Origin: Gemmatimonadaceae bacterium
GTDB taxonomy: Bacteria; Gemmatimonadota; Gemmatimonadetes; Gemmatimonadales; Gemmatimonadaceae
Assembly (NCBI GenBank): GCA_025936015.1
Contig: JAICUE010000020.1
Span: 1 to 14,131, forward strand
Direction: 5' to 3'
DNA length: 14,131 nt
Shown piece by piece: positions 13,367 to 14,131 of the stretch (the first letter of the stretch is position 1; every line of letters starts with the position of its first letter). Below the pieces are notes generated by a model. That model ran no database searches. It was not told where the DNA came from and saw nothing but the letters and a program-made list of their open reading frames with translations. The translations under genes were made by a program, and so were the position numbers.

Positions 13367-14131
13367 TCACGGACTGCCGCTCAGGGTGATTCGCCCGTCC
13401 GCGTCGCGCGAGACCGTTCCGGCGAAGGGACCGAGCTCCTCACGATGCCACCATGCTCCGGTCGCGCGCTTCGTCGGGAGATCGGTGAACCAGTAGCGCC
13501 ACAGCACTGTCCGCACCGCGATCGGCGGCCCCTCGGGAAATGGATTCTTCCGGAAGAGCGCGAGGACGGACGGACTCCCCTCGACCAGGCGCTCCTGCGC
13601 GAGCACGACCCATGGCGACGCCCGCCACTCGTCGAGCGACGCGAACCAGAGATTCCACTCGAAGCGCGGTTGATACGGCGCATAGATCCCCGGCCGCTCC
13701 AGCGGATCCTGCGGCTTGTAGCGAAAGGGGTAGACGCGCCACGTCGCGCCGTCGCGCGTTCCCTGGAACTCGATCTCGTAGCGGGCAGTGGTCATGCTCG
13801 CGAACAGTCCGTACTGATTCGCGATGCGGAATGGGTCGAGCACCCGCGCGGGAAGGGTGAACGCGTACAAGCCGGTCGCCGCGAAGAGCGGAGCAAGCGT
13901 CGCGACGAAGACCCAGGCGAGCATCAGCGCGGCGGCAAGCGAGCGCAGCGCACGCGGCGCCGGTCGCCCTCCCGCGGCGGTGGCATCGCTGACTGACGCG
14001 CTAGCTGACCCCTTGCCTGGCGCGCTGCCTGACGCGCTGCTGACGTAACGCCAGCGGCGCGACATGATCCACGCAATCGCCCGGTCGTCGAGCAGGAGCA
14101 CGCCGAGGACGAGGACGAGATAGTTGAGGAA
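13367..14131 (-). CDS. Lipase maturation factor (LMF)-family protein, C-terminal part
   Basis: The frame is open to the right edge, so the gene is partial and its start lies outside the window. 254 residues are visible. They begin in a membrane helix (NYLVLVLGVLLLDD), then have a Ser/Ala/Gly-rich linker, another helix (LAAALMLAWVFVATLAPLF) and the conserved C-terminal domain. That domain holds FRIANQYGLFASMTTARYEI, then FQGTRDGATWRVYPFRYKPQD, YQPRFEWNLWFASLDEWR, LFRKNPFPEGPP and VLWRYWFTDLP. This order is characteristic of LMF1/LMF2-like proteins. The animal members help lipases mature in the ER. The bacterial role is not known to me. A GTG at 14101 could be mistaken for the start, but it lies inside the helix. 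No neighbouring lipase is visible in this window. Confidence 0.85.
   Translation of the reverse strand, partial: FLNYLVLVLGVLLLDDRAIAWIMSRRWRYVSSASGSAPGKGSASASVSDATAAGGRPAPRALRSLAAALMLAWVFVATLAPLFAATGLYAFTLPARVLDPFRIANQYGLFASMTTARYEIEFQGTRDGATWRVYPFRYKPQDPLERPGIYAPYQPRFEWNLWFASLDEWRASPWVVLAQERLVEGSPSVLALFRKNPFPEGPPIAVRTVLWRYWFTDLPTKRATGAWWHREELGPFAGTVSRDADGRITLSGSP
13991..14038 (-). repeat. Four in-frame 12-bp repeats encoding a Ser/Ala linker
   Basis: On the plus strand four 12-mers follow each other: GACTGACGCGCT, AGCTGACCCCTT, GCCTGGCGCGCT, GCCTGACGCGCT. Read on the minus strand they encode SASG, SAPG, KGSA and SASV in the LMF-like protein. The period keeps the frame. One unit contains CGTCAGGC, the one-base variant of the dispersed octamer. 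Confidence 0.75.

Overview
The window is GC-rich, gene-dense bacterial DNA. A diderm (Gram-negative) host is indicated by a lipoprotein signal with a LolA-like domain, a secreted HtrA-type protease and envelope sensor kinases. The gene content and a very frequent octamer, CGTTAGGC, would suit Gemmatimonadota, but this placement is inference and no rRNA or marker gene is present to test it. I see no tRNA, rRNA, CRISPR array, insertion sequence or prophage gene.

Layout, left to right. Positions 1-697 (minus) hold the N-terminal part of a CopD-like copper-transport membrane protein running off the left edge. An empty 369-base divergent region follows. A small secreted coiled-coil protein (1067-1495, plus) with a strong ribosome binding site ends in a textbook terminator. 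A 75-residue two-helix membrane protein (1749-1976, plus) faces a LolA-like lipoprotein (2007-2798, minus). A MASE1-PAS-HisKA-HATPase-REC hybrid kinase (3023-5488, plus) follows.

An 11-bp tandem repeat (5484-5560) separates that kinase from a tightly packed minus-strand cluster, read from 10774 down to 5563: a HAMP histidine kinase, a DoxX protein, a two-domain VOC/extradiol-dioxygenase-like protein, a CHASE3 histidine kinase and a degenerate receiver protein. DoxX, VOC and the CHASE3 kinase overlap each other by 1 and 11 bases. The DoxX-VOC pair resembles the catDE and mhqOP quinone/catechol detoxification pairs of Bacillus. Here the pair lies between two related sensor kinases.

Divergent from this cluster is a plus-strand pair: a CDF zinc exporter with a His-rich N-terminus (10889-11794) and an HtrA/Deg protease (11813-12826). 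Convergent to it are a stand-alone receiver (12846-13241, minus) and the C-terminal part of a lipase-maturation-factor-like protein (13367 to the right edge, minus).

The most unusual signal is CGTTAGGC. It occurs 13 times in 14.1 kb, on both strands, against about 0.5 expected from base composition. It forces rare codons inside genes, supplies the stop codon of three genes, seeds the tandem array between two convergent genes and forms a near-palindrome between another convergent pair. It behaves like a dispersed signal sequence, such as an uptake signal or a protein-binding motif. The three kinases and three receiver modules in the window come with no DNA-binding output regulator.
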